Below are positions 7,853-15,584 of a stretch of 34,326 bases of DNA, one piece after another. The notes beneath the pieces were generated by a model, which made no database searches, was not told the origin of the DNA, and saw only the letters and a program-made list of their open reading frames with translations. The stretch comes from Bacteroidetes bacterium GWF2_49_14 (GTDB taxonomy: Bacteria > Bacteroidota > Bacteroidia > Bacteroidales > UBA12481), in contig MEOR01000058.1 of assembly GCA_001769295.1 (NCBI GenBank), positions 240 to 34,565 of the forward strand, read 5' to 3'. The position numbers were made by a program, and so were the translations under genes. Numbering within the stretch: position 1 is the stretch's first letter; the number at the start of each line of letters is the position of its first letter.

Positions 7853-8792
7853 CTTTCATTCCCCTCAGCCAGATTTCATCTCCCGGCCTGGGCTCTTCCC
7901 CGGGCTTCATTTCATTCCTTTTATAGAGACATTTAATCCGGATACCGTACATCTGCGATATACTGTGCATGGTCTCCCCCTGGTCGACCGTATGGATAGA
8001 ATAGCCAGGCTCAGCCTGCTTGCGCTTGGGCTGCAGATACACCACCTGCCCGGGCCTGAGGTCCTGATCCTTAGGAATATCATTATACTTCCGGATCTCC
8101 CAGCGAAGCTTGTCAAATTGGCGGGTCAGGCTCTCAACATTGTCTCCCATGCGGGCGATGGTATAATCGATCCGGTTCCTGTGAAAAATTCGGGTTGCCA
8201 GGGCTCCGCCTTCCGGAAAGTTCATGGGGATCAGAATGTCATTCACGGAATTCACATGGTCAATCTGCGGCACCTCCGAATCCAGCATATGAAGCCGGTA
8301 GTTTTCAATGATCTTCAGAAGCATCGGGGCGTAATTCGGATTGGTGGCATAGCCGGCCAGCTTCAACCCATGCGCCCAGGCGGTGTAATCAGTGGGGTCA
8401 AGCTTGAACAGGCCTGCATAGCGCGGCCGGTACATCAGAAAGTGAGAATGATCCCGGAAGGATTCATCAATCGAACTATATTTCCTGAAGCAGGTGTTCT
8501 CATCATCATCCTGGTAGGTATAACGCTCTCCTGTCCACTCCATTTGACATTTGATTCCGAAATGGTTGTTGGCATTAACAGCAAGCTCGCTAGTGCCAAA
8601 CTTCGATTCAAGCAGAGCCTGCGCCATTGTTATGCTGGCGGGAATCCGGCTGTAATGCATTTCATTGATGGCCAGGTTGCTGTACTTCCTGATATAGGAC
8701 CAATAGAGGGAATCAACCTGGGCGGAAAGATGGATTGCAACCATACATAAAAAGGCCGTGAGCGTAAAAAGTCGTAAGTTGTATCGGTTCAT
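7839..8792 (-). CDS. Secreted glucosaminidase (GH73) with LysM repeats
   Basis: A predicted exported peptidoglycan hydrolase of 317 residues. A signal peptide (MNRYNLRLFTLTAFLCMVAI, cleavage after about residue 25) is followed by a GH73/FlgJ-type N-acetylglucosaminidase domain (about 28-175). This domain holds ITMAQALLESKFGTSELA, where E62 is the expected catalytic acid, and NNHFGIKC. Two LysM-like peptidoglycan-binding repeats follow: IARMGDNVESLTRQFDKL with RPGQVVYLQP, and HTVDQGETMHSISQMYGI with RPGDEIWLRG. It should cut septal or lateral-wall glycan strands. An in-frame ATG at 8813 would add seven residues; I prefer 8792 because a TATATTAG box at 8819-8826 would start the RNA near 8812, and because AGAGG precedes 8792. 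The gene is divergent from the cytidine deaminase gene. Confidence 0.9.
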   Translation of the reverse strand: MNRYNLRLFTLTAFLCMVAIHLSAQVDSLYWSYIRKYSNLAINEMHYSRIPASITMAQALLESKFGTSELAVNANNHFGIKCQMEWTGERYTYQDDDENTCFRKYSSIDESFRDHSHFLMYRPRYAGLFKLDPTDYTAWAHGLKLAGYATNPNYAPMLLKIIENYRLHMLDSEVPQIDHVNSVNDILIPMNFPEGGALATRIFHRNRIDYTIARMGDNVESLTRQFDKLRWEIRKYNDIPKDQDLRPGQVVYLQPKRKQAEPGYSIHTVDQGETMHSISQMYGIRIKCLYKRNEMKPGEEPRPGDEIWLRGMKANRR

Positions 8793-8865
8793 ATGTGATC
8801 GGCCTCTTTTCATGACGCCTAATATAGGGAATTTTAGCAGGTCATTCAGGGCCGTTGATTTTTTG

Positions 8866-8873
8866 TACTTTTG
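8866..8873 (+). promoter_or_regulatory. -7 promoter box of the cytidine deaminase gene
   Basis: TACTTTTG matches TAnnTTTG exactly. Transcription would begin near 8880, only about 9 bases before the ATG at 8889. The TTG at 8871, which would give a longer reading frame, lies inside this box, so the box helps to decide the start codon. Confidence 0.6.
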
Positions 8874-8888
8874 AGCAAAACCGAACGC

Positions 8889-9359
8889 ATGATATCCAAG
8901 GAGATAAGAATCGCCGTCACTGAATACAGCTCCCCGGAAGAGACCGGGCCCGAGACCGCTTCTTTGATCCAGCTGGCCGCCAAAGCTGCTGCACAGGCTT
9001 ATGCCCCTTACTCCGGATTTAATGTGGGCGTGGCCATTGAATTAACCGATGGCACCCGGTTTATGTCCAACAATCAGGAAAACAAAGCCTATCCATCCGG
9101 ACTCTGCGCGGAGCGAACCGGACTTTTCTTTGTGAAAGCCAACCACCCTGACTCAACCATCAGGCGCATGATTATCCTGGCTCAGCAGGATGGCATGACA
9201 ACGGAAGAGCCGGCATTTCCTTGCGGCGCCTGCCGTCAGGTTATGGTTGAAACCGAAGAACGCCAGGAGATACCTATGGAGATACTCATGGTGGGTCGGA
9301 ACCGAATTGTAAGGGTGGAATCGGCAGGGTCATTACTGCCTCTGAAATTTATCCTTTAA
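8889..9359 (+). CDS. cdd: Cytidine deaminase
   Basis: This is the zinc enzyme that deaminates cytidine and deoxycytidine to uridine forms for pyrimidine salvage. The 156-residue length fits the small tetrameric class. The zinc site is complete: C73-A-E75 in PSGLCAERTG (E75 is the proton shuttle) and C112 and C115 in PCGACRQ. The substrate-binding stretch AYAPYSGFNVGVAIE (38-52) is typical. The frame can be read from a TTG at 8871, but that codon is within the -7 promoter box, so I place the start at the ATG at 8889. The last four bases overlap the end of the convergent pseudouridine synthase gene. Confidence 0.96.
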   Translation: MISKEIRIAVTEYSSPEETGPETASLIQLAAKAAAQAYAPYSGFNVGVAIELTDGTRFMSNNQENKAYPSGLCAERTGLFFVKANHPDSTIRRMIILAQQDGMTTEEPAFPCGACRQVMVETEERQEIPMEILMVGRNRIVRVESAGSLLPLKFIL

Positions 9360-10042
9360 CTCCCTACAGGAGCCTGCTGAAGAAATTCATTCCAGATCGG
9401 ATCCACCGGCGGATCCGCAATTATGACCACTTCCGTTTTCTGTACCGGGTGAATAAACCGAATTTTCCTTGCATGCAGGTGAATGCCGCCATCCGGATTC
9501 GACCGGGCAAACCCATACTTAAGATCTCCCTTTATCGGACTCCCGATTTTTGCCAGCTGGCAGCGGATCTGATGGTGCCTGCCGGTCTGCAGGTCTATCT
9601 CGAGCAACGAAAAATTGTTGGTTACCCCGATAAGCCTGTAGAATAAGCGGGCTTCTTTGGACGATCCCTTGGGCTTAAGATAGGCAAAGCTCTTATTCTG
9701 ATTCGGATCCTTGTGAAGGTAATGAACCAGCGTGCCCTCCTCTTCTGCCGGACGGTTCTTGACAACAGCCCAGTATGTTTTCTTCACTTCATGGCCCTTG
9801 AACATCTCGTTCATCCGGGTCAGCGCCTTGCTGGTCCGGGCAAAAACAACCACTCCCGTGGCCGGCCGGTCGAGCCGGTGAACCACACCTAAAAACACAT
9901 CTCCGGGTTTCTTATATTTCTTTGCGATATAAGCCTTGATCTGGTCGCCCAGAACCTCGTCACCCGTAGCATCCGACTGCACCAGGTCAGAAACCTGCTT
10001 ATTCACCGCAATCAGGTGATTATCTTCGTATAATATCTGCAT
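9356..10042 (-). CDS. RluA-family pseudouridine synthase, short form
   Basis: An RNA-modifying enzyme that isomerises uridine to pseudouridine in rRNA or tRNA. The 228-residue protein begins directly with the catalytic domain (ILYEDNHLIAVNKQVSDLVQ) and lacks the N-terminal S4 domain of RluC/RluD. The catalytic motif is HRLDRPATGVVVFARTSKA, with the Asp as nucleophile. Downstream motifs include TGRHHQIRCQLAKIGSPIKGD and LHARKIRFIHP. A form without S4 resembles RluA/TruC-type enzymes, so the target could be tRNA or 23S rRNA; sequence alone does not decide. It ends against the cytidine deaminase gene with a 4-base overlap. Between its start and the panB stop lies the 28-bp palindrome, so read-through from panB would cross a hairpin first. 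Confidence 0.93.
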   Translation of the reverse strand: MQILYEDNHLIAVNKQVSDLVQSDATGDEVLGDQIKAYIAKKYKKPGDVFLGVVHRLDRPATGVVVFARTSKALTRMNEMFKGHEVKKTYWAVVKNRPAEEEGTLVHYLHKDPNQNKSFAYLKPKGSSKEARLFYRLIGVTNNFSLLEIDLQTGRHHQIRCQLAKIGSPIKGDLKYGFARSNPDGGIHLHARKIRFIHPVQKTEVVIIADPPVDPIWNEFLQQAPVGS

Positions 10043-10055
10043 AATATATGGGGTT

Positions 10056-10083
10056 GTAGAGACGCATTATAATGCGTCTCTAC
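10056..10083. repeat. Perfect 28-bp palindrome of the GAGACGCAT family
   Basis: Positions 10056-10069 are the exact reverse complement of 10070-10083. The core has arms GAGACGCAT and ATGCGTCTC around TATA, the same unit that occurs twice inside the glycosyltransferase gene at 3396-3453. The panB stop codon (TAG, complement of 10083-10085) shares a base with the palindrome edge. As RNA it forms a strong hairpin in the panB-to-rlu intergenic space, but no T-run follows, so it is not a classical terminator. Confidence 0.92.
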
Positions 10084-10898
10084 TAATATTGTTCTTTGTC
10101 GTTGGGAAAATCGCACTTTTTCACATCATCGATATACCGGGTAACGGCGCCCGTGATTTCATCAAACAGGTTGTGATACCTGCGCAAAAAGCGCGGTGAG
10201 AAGTCCTGCGTGATGCCCAGCATATCATGGAGCACCAGAACCTGTCCATCGCAATACTGCCCGGCTCCGATTCCGATGGTGGGAATCCTAAGGGAGGCTG
10301 AGACTCTTCCTGCAAGATCGGCAGGAATCTTTTCCAGAACGATGGCAAAACAACCCGTTTCCTCCAGTAAAGTTGCGTCATGCATCAGTTTTTCCGCTTC
10401 GGTGTCCTCGGTTGCGCGAACCACATAGGTGCCAAATTTATGAATCGATTGGGGTGTGAGCCCGAGATGCCCCATCACAGGGATCCCGGCTGTAAGTATT
10501 CTTTGAACCGATTCGACGATCTCCTGCCCGCCTTCCATCTTTACGCCCCCTGCACCGGTCTCTTTCATGATCCGGATAGCGGACTGAAGGGCTTCCTTGG
10601 AATTGCCCTGATAAGTCCCGAAAGGCATGTCAACAATAACCAGTGCACGCCGGATTCCCCTGACCACCGAAGCACCATGGTAGATCATCTGGTCAAGCGT
10701 GATTGGTAGTGTGGTTTCGTAACCGGCCATAACATTCGAAGCAGAATCCCCGACCAGAACCACGTCAATTCCTGTGTTATCCAGTATCCGCGCAATCGAG
10801 TAGTCATAAGCCGTAAGCATGGCGATCTTCCTGCCCTGGCCCTTCATTTCCTGAAGGACATGAGTCGTAACCCTTTTTATCTGCTGATGAACTGACAT
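10083..10898 (-). CDS. panB: 3-methyl-2-oxobutanoate hydroxymethyltransferase
   Basis: The first committed enzyme of pantothenate synthesis, moving a hydroxymethyl group from 5,10-methylene-tetrahydrofolate to 2-oxoisovalerate to make ketopantoate. The 271-residue TIM-barrel enzyme shows [34 protein letters not shown] (metal Asp), [28 protein letters not shown] and [14 protein letters not shown] (catalytic Glu); all key positions are present. The frame can be read from a TTG at 10907, but the ATG at 10898 gives [18 protein letters not shown], the usual start of Bacteroidota PanB. A promoter box lies at 10943-10950. The stop codon falls at the edge of the dispersed palindrome. panC and panD are not nearby. 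Confidence 0.96.
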   Translation of the reverse strand: MSVHQQIKRVTTHVLQEMKGQGRKIAMLTAYDYSIARILDNTGIDVVLVGDSASNVMAGYETTLPITLDQMIYHGASVVRGIRRALVIVDMPFGTYQGNSKEALQSAIRIMKETGAGGVKMEGGQEIVESVQRILTAGIPVMGHLGLTPQSIHKFGTYVVRATEDTEAEKLMHDATLLEETGCFAIVLEKIPADLAGRVSASLRIPTIGIGAGQYCDGQVLVLHDMLGITQDFSPRFLRRYHNLFDEITGAVTRYIDDVKKCDFPNDKEQY

Positions 10899-10942
10899 AA
10901 TCCGCAACTGATGTTTGTAATGAAAACAGTACTTTTACCGCA

Positions 10943-10950
10943 CAAAGGTA
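10943..10950 (-). promoter_or_regulatory. -7 promoter box of panB
   Basis: On the minus strand this reads TACCTTTG, an exact TAnnTTTG match, with a TTGTTG about 14 bases upstream as a possible -33 region. The leader would be about 40 nt. The same 59-base gap must also hold the promoter of the divergent lipoprotein gene; a near-match TACTTTTA lies at 10930-10937 on the + strand. Confidence 0.5.
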
Positions 10951-10957
10951 TGATTAT

Positions 10958-11974
10958 TTGACAACAAGGCAGGTTATACTGGTTACGGCACTTTCCGCCC
11001 TTCTTTCCTCCTGCGGAAACGAACTGGCTATCATGGCCCCTTACAAGGACATTCCGGTCGTTTATTGTGTCCTCAATCCAAAAGAGGAGACCCAGTACCT
11101 CAGGCTTGAAAAGTCGTTTCTTGGGAAGGCAAGTGCCTATGAAATGGCCCGTCATGAGGACTCCATTTATTATCCCGATGCAACGGTAATGCTTGAGAGG
11201 TGGTCGGACGGTGAGCTTCGTCAGCAGCTGCCCATGGAGCGCATAGTAGCAACCGACCGCGACACCGGAATCTTCCTGGAGAGTCCGAATTACCTGTATA
11301 AGGTTGACAGCAAGCTCGTCGGTAACAGCGAGTACCGGTTAGCCATCACGATACCCTCAACCGGCGCTGAGATAAGCGCCCGCACCCGGGTAGTCAGCGA
11401 ATTCAGGGTCATCCGTCCGGAAACCTTTAAGAAAAACCTGGCCTTTTCTTCCTATGACAACGTCCAGACGGTTGAATGGGTGTCGGCACCCTATACCCGG
11501 ATTTATCACCTGGCCATCCGTTTTCATTATCTGGAAGTCAGTAAACAGGATACCACCCATAAAACAGCTGACTGGGATATCGCCCACTATATCACGAATT
11601 ATGGCAATGGTGGCCAGACGATCATGGCCGAGATTCTACACCGAAATTTCTACAAATGGCTGAGCAACCAGCTGGATAAGCCGGCCTCCGGAATTATCCG
11701 GCTTGCAGAGCACGAGGCTATCGATTTCATTTTTACGGTCGGGGGAGAAGAGTTGTACACCTATATGCAGATTTATGGAGAGGATTCAGGAATCCTTAAG
11801 GAGAAGCCTGTTTTCACCAATATTGTCAACGGTATCGGACTGTTCTCCTCACGGTTTCGGCAGGAGATTAACGGTAAATCCCTGACAGACCATTCCATTG
11901 ACTCGCTGGCTCACGGCATTTATACCCGTAATCTCGGGTTTGATGACAGCAAGAATGAGTATTATCACTTCTAG
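10958..11974 (+). CDS. DUF4249-like lipoprotein
   Basis: A predicted lipoprotein of 338 residues. The signal sequence ends in a lipobox with C19 (TALSALLSSCG). The following sequence, with PVVYCVLNPKEETQYLRLEKSF, beta-rich segments and YLYKVDSKLVGNSEYRLAI, resembles the DUF4249 family that is common in Bacteroidota envelopes and often lies near TonB-dependent receptors; the function is unknown. The assignment is from overall pattern, so moderate. The start codon must be TTG (10958): the only nearby ATG (10950) is in another frame and stops at once, and the next in-frame ATG lies after the lipobox. It stands alone between the panB promoter and the dnaK control region. Confidence 0.75.
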   Translation: MTTRQVILVTALSALLSSCGNELAIMAPYKDIPVVYCVLNPKEETQYLRLEKSFLGKASAYEMARHEDSIYYPDATVMLERWSDGELRQQLPMERIVATDRDTGIFLESPNYLYKVDSKLVGNSEYRLAITIPSTGAEISARTRVVSEFRVIRPETFKKNLAFSSYDNVQTVEWVSAPYTRIYHLAIRFHYLEVSKQDTTHKTADWDIAHYITNYGNGGQTIMAEILHRNFYKWLSNQLDKPASGIIRLAEHEAIDFIFTVGGEELYTYMQIYGEDSGILKEKPVFTNIVNGIGLFSSRFRQEINGKSLTDHSIDSLAHGIYTRNLGFDDSKNEYYHF

Positions 11975-11981
11975 CCAGCCC

Positions 11982-12030
11982 TGTCATCCTGTCGTTTTGT
12001 CATCCATTTCCCCTTGGCACAATGCTTGAG
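11982..12030 (+). promoter_or_regulatory. dnaK control region: three 8-bp TGTC repeats and a sigma-54-like element
   Basis: Three head-to-tail octamers TGTCATCC, TGTCGTTT and TGTCATCC fill 11982-12005. They are followed by TTGGCAC (12014-12020), five bases and TTGAG (12026-12030). TGGCAC-N5-TTG matches the sigma-54 -24/-12 layout, except that the usual C at -12 is A. No CIRCE inverted repeat is seen. Transcription from the -12 element would start near 12040, leaving about 28 nt before the dnaK ATG. That this is the heat-shock promoter is inference from position and pattern. Confidence 0.5.
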
Positions 12031-12067
12031 CATGCAGGACAACAAGTAAACAGTTTATCCCGCAGAT

Positions 12068-13978
12068 ATGAGTAAAATAATCGGAATTGACCTGGGCACC
12101 ACAAACTCCTGCGTTGCCGTAATGGAAGGCAGCGAACCCGTGGTAATCCCCAACAGCGAAGGCAAACGTACTACGCCGTCTGTTGTGGCATTTATTGAAA
12201 ATGGCGAGCGGAAAGTGGGCGATCCTGCCAAACGGCAAGCGATCACCAACCCGGAAAAAACCATCTCCTCCATCAAGCGTTTTATGGGTGAGCGGTTCAG
12301 CAGTCTGTCAAAAGAGATCGGCCGCGTACCTTTTAAAGTTCATCAGGGCGAAAATGACACCCCCAGGGTAGTCATTGGGGACCGGAAGTATTCTCCCCAG
12401 GAGATCAGCGCCATGGTGCTTCAGAAGATGAAAAAAACTGCAGAAGACTTTCTTGGCCAGGAGGTTACAGAAGCCGTCATTACGGTTCCGGCCTATTTTA
12501 ACGATTCCCAGCGCCAGGCCACGAAAGAGGCCGGAGAGATTGCCGGACTGATCGTGCGGCGAATCATCAACGAGCCTACTGCTGCTGCTCTGGCTTACGG
12601 TCTGGATAAAAAAGGCAAGGACATGACGGTTGCCGTATTTGATCTTGGGGGGGGTACATTTGATATTTCCATTCTCGATCTCGGAGACGGGGTTTTCGAG
12701 GTAAAATCCACCAATGGTGACACGCACCTGGGTGGTGACGACTTTGACCAGATGGTTATTGACTGGCTGGCAGGCGAGTTCCTGAAAGAGGAAGGACTTG
12801 ACCTCAGAAAAGATCCGATGGCCCTTCAGCGTCTGAAGGAGGCTGCAGAAAAAGCAAAAATCGAACTCTCCAGTGCCACCACTACTGAAATCAATCTTCC
12901 ATATATAATGCCGGTTAACGGGATTCCCAAACATCTGGTTAAAACCCTTACACGTGCAAAATTCGAGCAGCTGTGTGACAAGCTGATCCAGTCAACCATT
13001 GAACCATGCCGCAAGGCTATGAAAGATGCAGGGATCACTAATTCACAGATTGATGAAGTTATCCTGGTTGGAGGTTCAACCCGTATTCCGGCTATCCAGA
13101 AAGTGGTTGAAGATTTCTTCGGCAAGGCCCCGTCCAAAGGGGTTAACCCCGATGAGGTTGTTGCTGTGGGAGCTGCCATTCAGGGCGGCGTTTTGAGCGG
13201 AGATGTCAAAGACGTTCTGCTTCTTGACGTCACCCCGCTGTCACTGGGAATCGAAACCCTTGGAGGCGTTTTCACCCGGCTGATCGAATCCAATACCACC
13301 ATACCTTCGAAAAAGACTGAAACCTTCACCACCGCGGCTGACAGCCAGCCGTCCGTTGAGATTCACGTACTTCAGGGCGAACGCCCGATGGCTGCGCAAA
13401 ACCGCACCATCGGCCGGTTCCACCTCGACGGACTACCGCCTGCACCCCGAGGAATCCCGCAGATAGAGGTGACTTTTGATATTGACGCCAACGGTATTCT
13501 CCATGTATCAGCAAAAGACCGGGGAACCGGGCGCGAGCAAAAGATCAGGATTGAAGCTTCATCAGGCCTTAGCGATGATGATATCAAACGTATGAAGGAT
13601 GAGGCCAGCCGCTTCGCCGATGAAGACCGCCAGCAAAGGGAAAAGGTTGATAAGCTGAATGCAGCTGACAGCCTTATTTTCCAAACTGAAAAACAACTCA
13701 AAGACTTTGGTGAAAAATTGCCGGCCGATAAAAAGGTACTAATCGAAGATGCGTTGGCTAAATTGAAGGAAGCACACAAAAATCAGGACCTGCCTTCGAT
13801 CGAGAAAGCCAGTGCCGACCTGAACCAGGTTTTCCAGTCCGCCTCAGAAGACATGTACCGTCAGACCCAGGAACCTGGTCCGCAGCCCGGTGGTCCTCAG
13901 CAGGATCCGAATGCCGGTGCCGGTCAGAAACAGAAGGACCAGGATGTTACCGATGTGGATTTTGAAGAGGTAAAATAA
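12068..13978 (+). CDS. dnaK: Chaperone DnaK (Hsp70)
   Basis: The cytoplasmic Hsp70 that binds exposed hydrophobic segments of client proteins in an ATP-driven cycle with DnaJ and GrpE. The 636-residue length is normal. The nucleotide-binding domain (about 1-380) has [17 protein letters not shown] at its start, [18 protein letters not shown] (about 191-208) and the [19 protein letters not shown] motif; [14 protein letters not shown] opens the substrate-binding domain; a helical lid follows; the tail is Gly/Pro/Gln-rich and ends in the conserved acidic DVDFEEVK. dnaJ and grpE are not adjacent. The promoter region is the TGTC-repeat/sigma-54-like stretch just upstream. A peroxiredoxin gene begins 17 bases after the stop, suggesting a shared stress transcript. 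Confidence 0.99.
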   Translation: MSKIIGIDLGTTNSCVAVMEGSEPVVIPNSEGKRTTPSVVAFIENGERKVGDPAKRQAITNPEKTISSIKRFMGERFSSLSKEIGRVPFKVHQGENDTPRVVIGDRKYSPQEISAMVLQKMKKTAEDFLGQEVTEAVITVPAYFNDSQRQATKEAGEIAGLIVRRIINEPTAAALAYGLDKKGKDMTVAVFDLGGGTFDISILDLGDGVFEVKSTNGDTHLGGDDFDQMVIDWLAGEFLKEEGLDLRKDPMALQRLKEAAEKAKIELSSATTTEINLPYIMPVNGIPKHLVKTLTRAKFEQLCDKLIQSTIEPCRKAMKDAGITNSQIDEVILVGGSTRIPAIQKVVEDFFGKAPSKGVNPDEVVAVGAAIQGGVLSGDVKDVLLLDVTPLSLGIETLGGVFTRLIESNTTIPSKKTETFTTAADSQPSVEIHVLQGERPMAAQNRTIGRFHLDGLPPAPRGIPQIEVTFDIDANGILHVSAKDRGTGREQKIRIEASSGLSDDDIKRMKDEASRFADEDRQQREKVDKLNAADSLIFQTEKQLKDFGEKLPADKKVLIEDALAKLKEAHKNQDLPSIEKASADLNQVFQSASEDMYRQTQEPGPQPGGPQQDPNAGAGQKQKDQDVTDVDFEEVK

Positions 13979-13995
13979 TTTCAATTTAAATAAAC

Positions 13996-14628
13996 ATGGA
14001 TACATTAATTAGAAAAAAAGCACCCCATTTTAGCGCTAAAGCAGTAGTTAATGGCGGCGATATTATCGATAATTTTTCGCTGGATCAGTTCATAGGAAAG
14101 AAATCAGTGGTATTTTTCTTCTACCCCCTCGATTTCACCTTTGTCTGCCCCACCGAGATACTCGCATTCCAGGAAAAACTGGAGGAATTTAAGAAGCGGA
14201 ACGTTGAAGTTGTTGCCTGTTCCATTGACTCCGAGTTTTCACACTGGGCCTGGCTGAATACCGATAAGAAAAACGGTGGGATCAAAGGTGTTACCTTTCC
14301 CATTGTTGCCGACCTGACCAAATCCATCGCATATAACTACGGTGTTCTTGCCGGGGATTATGATTACGATGAAAACGGCCAGCTCATATTCAGCGGCACT
14401 CCGGTCGCTTTCCGGGGCCTATTCCTGATAGACAAGAAGGGAGATGTAAGGCATTGCGTGATCAATGATCTTCAGCTGGGCAGGAGTGTTACCGAAGCCC
14501 TTCGCATGGTTGATGCTCTTCACCATTTCGAGGAATATGGCGAAGTTTGCCCGGCCGACTGGCATGAAGGCGAAAAAGCCTTGATGGCCACCGCAGAGGG
14601 GGTCGCCGATTACCTGAGTAAAAAATAG
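13996..14628 (+). CDS. Typical 2-Cys peroxiredoxin (AhpC/Prx1 type)
   Basis: A cytoplasmic thiol peroxidase of 210 residues that reduces hydrogen peroxide, organic hydroperoxides or peroxynitrite. The peroxidatic cysteine is C51 in FYPLDFTFVCPTE, the resolving cysteine is C185 in YGEVCPADW near the C-terminus, and the conserved Arg lies in SGTPVAFRGLFLID. This is the Prx1/AhpC subgroup. The partner that re-reduces it is not in the neighbourhood; the thioredoxin at 24853-25218 is a possible donor, but that is inference. The gene follows dnaK by 17 A/T-rich bases without a promoter box, so co-transcription with dnaK is likely, and the strong terminator at 14677-14709 would close the unit. Confidence 0.95.
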   Translation: MDTLIRKKAPHFSAKAVVNGGDIIDNFSLDQFIGKKSVVFFFYPLDFTFVCPTEILAFQEKLEEFKKRNVEVVACSIDSEFSHWAWLNTDKKNGGIKGVTFPIVADLTKSIAYNYGVLAGDYDYDENGQLIFSGTPVAFRGLFLIDKKGDVRHCVINDLQLGRSVTEALRMVDALHHFEEYGEVCPADWHEGEKALMATAEGVADYLSKK

Positions 14629-14643
14629 ATAATTACATCAGTA

Positions 14644-14665
14644 ACCCCGGGGTTTAGCCCGGGGT
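14644..14665. repeat. First GC-rich hairpin after the peroxiredoxin gene
   Basis: ACCCCGGG (14644-14651) pairs with CCCGGGGT (14658-14665) around the loop GTTTAG. It shares the CCCCGGG word with the terminator just downstream, so the two stems could also pair with each other. No T-run follows this stem. Similar CCCCGGG hairpins are dispersed repeats in many Bacteroidota genomes; whether this is one of them cannot be told from a single window. Confidence 0.7.
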
Positions 14666-14676
14666 ATTCCCCCCTA

Positions 14677-14709
14677 AAAAAACCCCGGGCTTCCAGTCCG
14701 GGGTTTTTT
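14677..14709 (+). terminator. Strong intrinsic terminator
   Basis: A 12-bp perfect stem (AAAAAACCCCGG with CCGGGGTTTTTT) and a 9-base loop, followed directly by G. The T-run forms the outer part of the stem. It lies 48 bases after the peroxiredoxin stop. Because the A-run mirrors the T-run, it could also stop transcription from the other strand. Confidence 0.88.
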
Positions 14710-14738
14710 GTCACAGCCCCTTTTTTATTGTATTTTTG
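14707..14738 (+). promoter_or_regulatory. Promoter of the YwqK-like gene
   Basis: TTTG (14707-14710), 20 bases, then TATTTTTG (14731-14738): both Bacteroidota elements at the expected spacing. Transcription would start near 14745, about 10 bases ahead of the ATG at 14755. The -33 element is inside the T-run of the upstream terminator. Confidence 0.65.
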
Positions 14739-14754
14739 CAGTAAATCAACCCGT

Positions 14755-15549
14755 ATGATCCGGATTCTGATTGTAACCCTGCTCACCTTTTCGTCTGCCC
14801 TTCAGGCCCAGACCGACACACTCAACCGCCTTGATTCGTCCGGTCGTAAATCAGGCTATTGGATCTACTCCGGCTCAACAGGTCAAAAGCAATACGAAGG
14901 ATTTTTTCTCAATGGGCACCCTGTCGGAAAGTTCACACGCTACCATCCCGACGGAAAGGTCAGCGCACACCTGGATTACGATTCAACAGGCACCCGGGTG
15001 ATGGCCCGTTTCTTCGACAGCGAAGACATCCTGAGGGCATCAGGGCTGTATCTCAACCAGCGCAAGGAGGGGCTCTGGGAGTTTTTCACTACGATCAGGA
15101 CTCCTGTTTACCGTATTTTTTATCAAAACGGACTCATTAACGGTGATGCCTGGCGCTACGATATTGACGGGCGTCCGGTTGAAAAGACCGTTTGGAAAAA
15201 CAATGTACTGGAGGGTATCCAGATCACCTTTTACCCAGAGGGCCCGGTACAGGCAAAAATGTCTTACCGGAACGGCATTGCCGACGGATTGTTTGAGGTT
15301 CTTTTCCGGGATGGAAAGACCGAAATATCGGGCCAGTATTCGGAAGGAACCAAGTCGGGCCGCTGGACCTACTACAAACCCAACGGAACCGTGGATTATA
15401 TCCTGAACTTTCGTAAAGGGAAACTTCTTAATCCCGAAGTCCTGAGCAGGATCCAGCGGGAATCCTTTGATCGGTATGAGAAAAACCGGGGACTCCTCAG
15501 GGATCCTGCCGACTTTCTCAACAACCCCGAAGAATTGATCAAACGATAG
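14755..15549 (+). CDS. Secreted YwqK/MORN-repeat-like protein
   Basis: A 264-residue predicted exported protein. The signal peptide is MIRILIVTLLTFSSALQAQ. The mature part is a run of short repeats of about 22-24 residues with the pattern GYWxYx...YEGFFLNGHPVGKFTRYHPDGKV, KEGLWEFF, INGDAWRYDIDGRP, LEGIQITFYPEGP, ADGLFEVLFRDGK and KSGRWTYYKPNG. These are the MORN-like repeats of proteins often annotated as YwqK family antitoxin; that name is historical and nothing here suggests a toxin partner. The repeats probably form a beta-hairpin array. A TTG at 14728 would lengthen the frame, but it lies before the -7 box, so the ATG at 14755 is the start. It has its own promoter and is followed by the T9SS protease gene after 35 bases. 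Confidence 0.85.
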   Translation: MIRILIVTLLTFSSALQAQTDTLNRLDSSGRKSGYWIYSGSTGQKQYEGFFLNGHPVGKFTRYHPDGKVSAHLDYDSTGTRVMARFFDSEDILRASGLYLNQRKEGLWEFFTTIRTPVYRIFYQNGLINGDAWRYDIDGRPVEKTVWKNNVLEGIQITFYPEGPVQAKMSYRNGIADGLFEVLFRDGKTEISGQYSEGTKSGRWTYYKPNGTVDYILNFRKGKLLNPEVLSRIQRESFDRYEKNRGLLRDPADFLNNPEELIKR

Positions 15550-15552
15550 ACT

Positions 15553-15560
15553 TATCTTTA
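15553..15560 (+). promoter_or_regulatory. Possible -7 box of the subtilase gene
   Basis: TATCTTTA differs from TAnnTTTG only in the last base and would start RNA about 18 bases before the ATG at 15585. The identical octamer TATCTTTA lies upstream of the TPR gene at 19257-19264. Confidence 0.35.
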
Positions 15561-15584
15561 CCGATACACTGAATTGCGTGAGCG

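Noticed and set aside
7803-8750. Long + strand open frame of 315 codons opposite the GH73 gene
   Set aside because: It is the antisense of a gene with a clear signal peptide, GH73 motif and LysM repeats; its own translation has no recognisable pattern and its start lies inside fmt.
11982-12005. CIRCE (HrcA) operator before dnaK
   Set aside because: The repeats are direct, not the inverted TTAGCACTC-N9-GAGTGCTAA of CIRCE.
14755-15549. Toxin-antitoxin module suggested by the YwqK family name
   Set aside because: No toxin-like small gene is adjacent, and the protein has a signal peptide and MORN-like repeats, so an antitoxin role is not supported.
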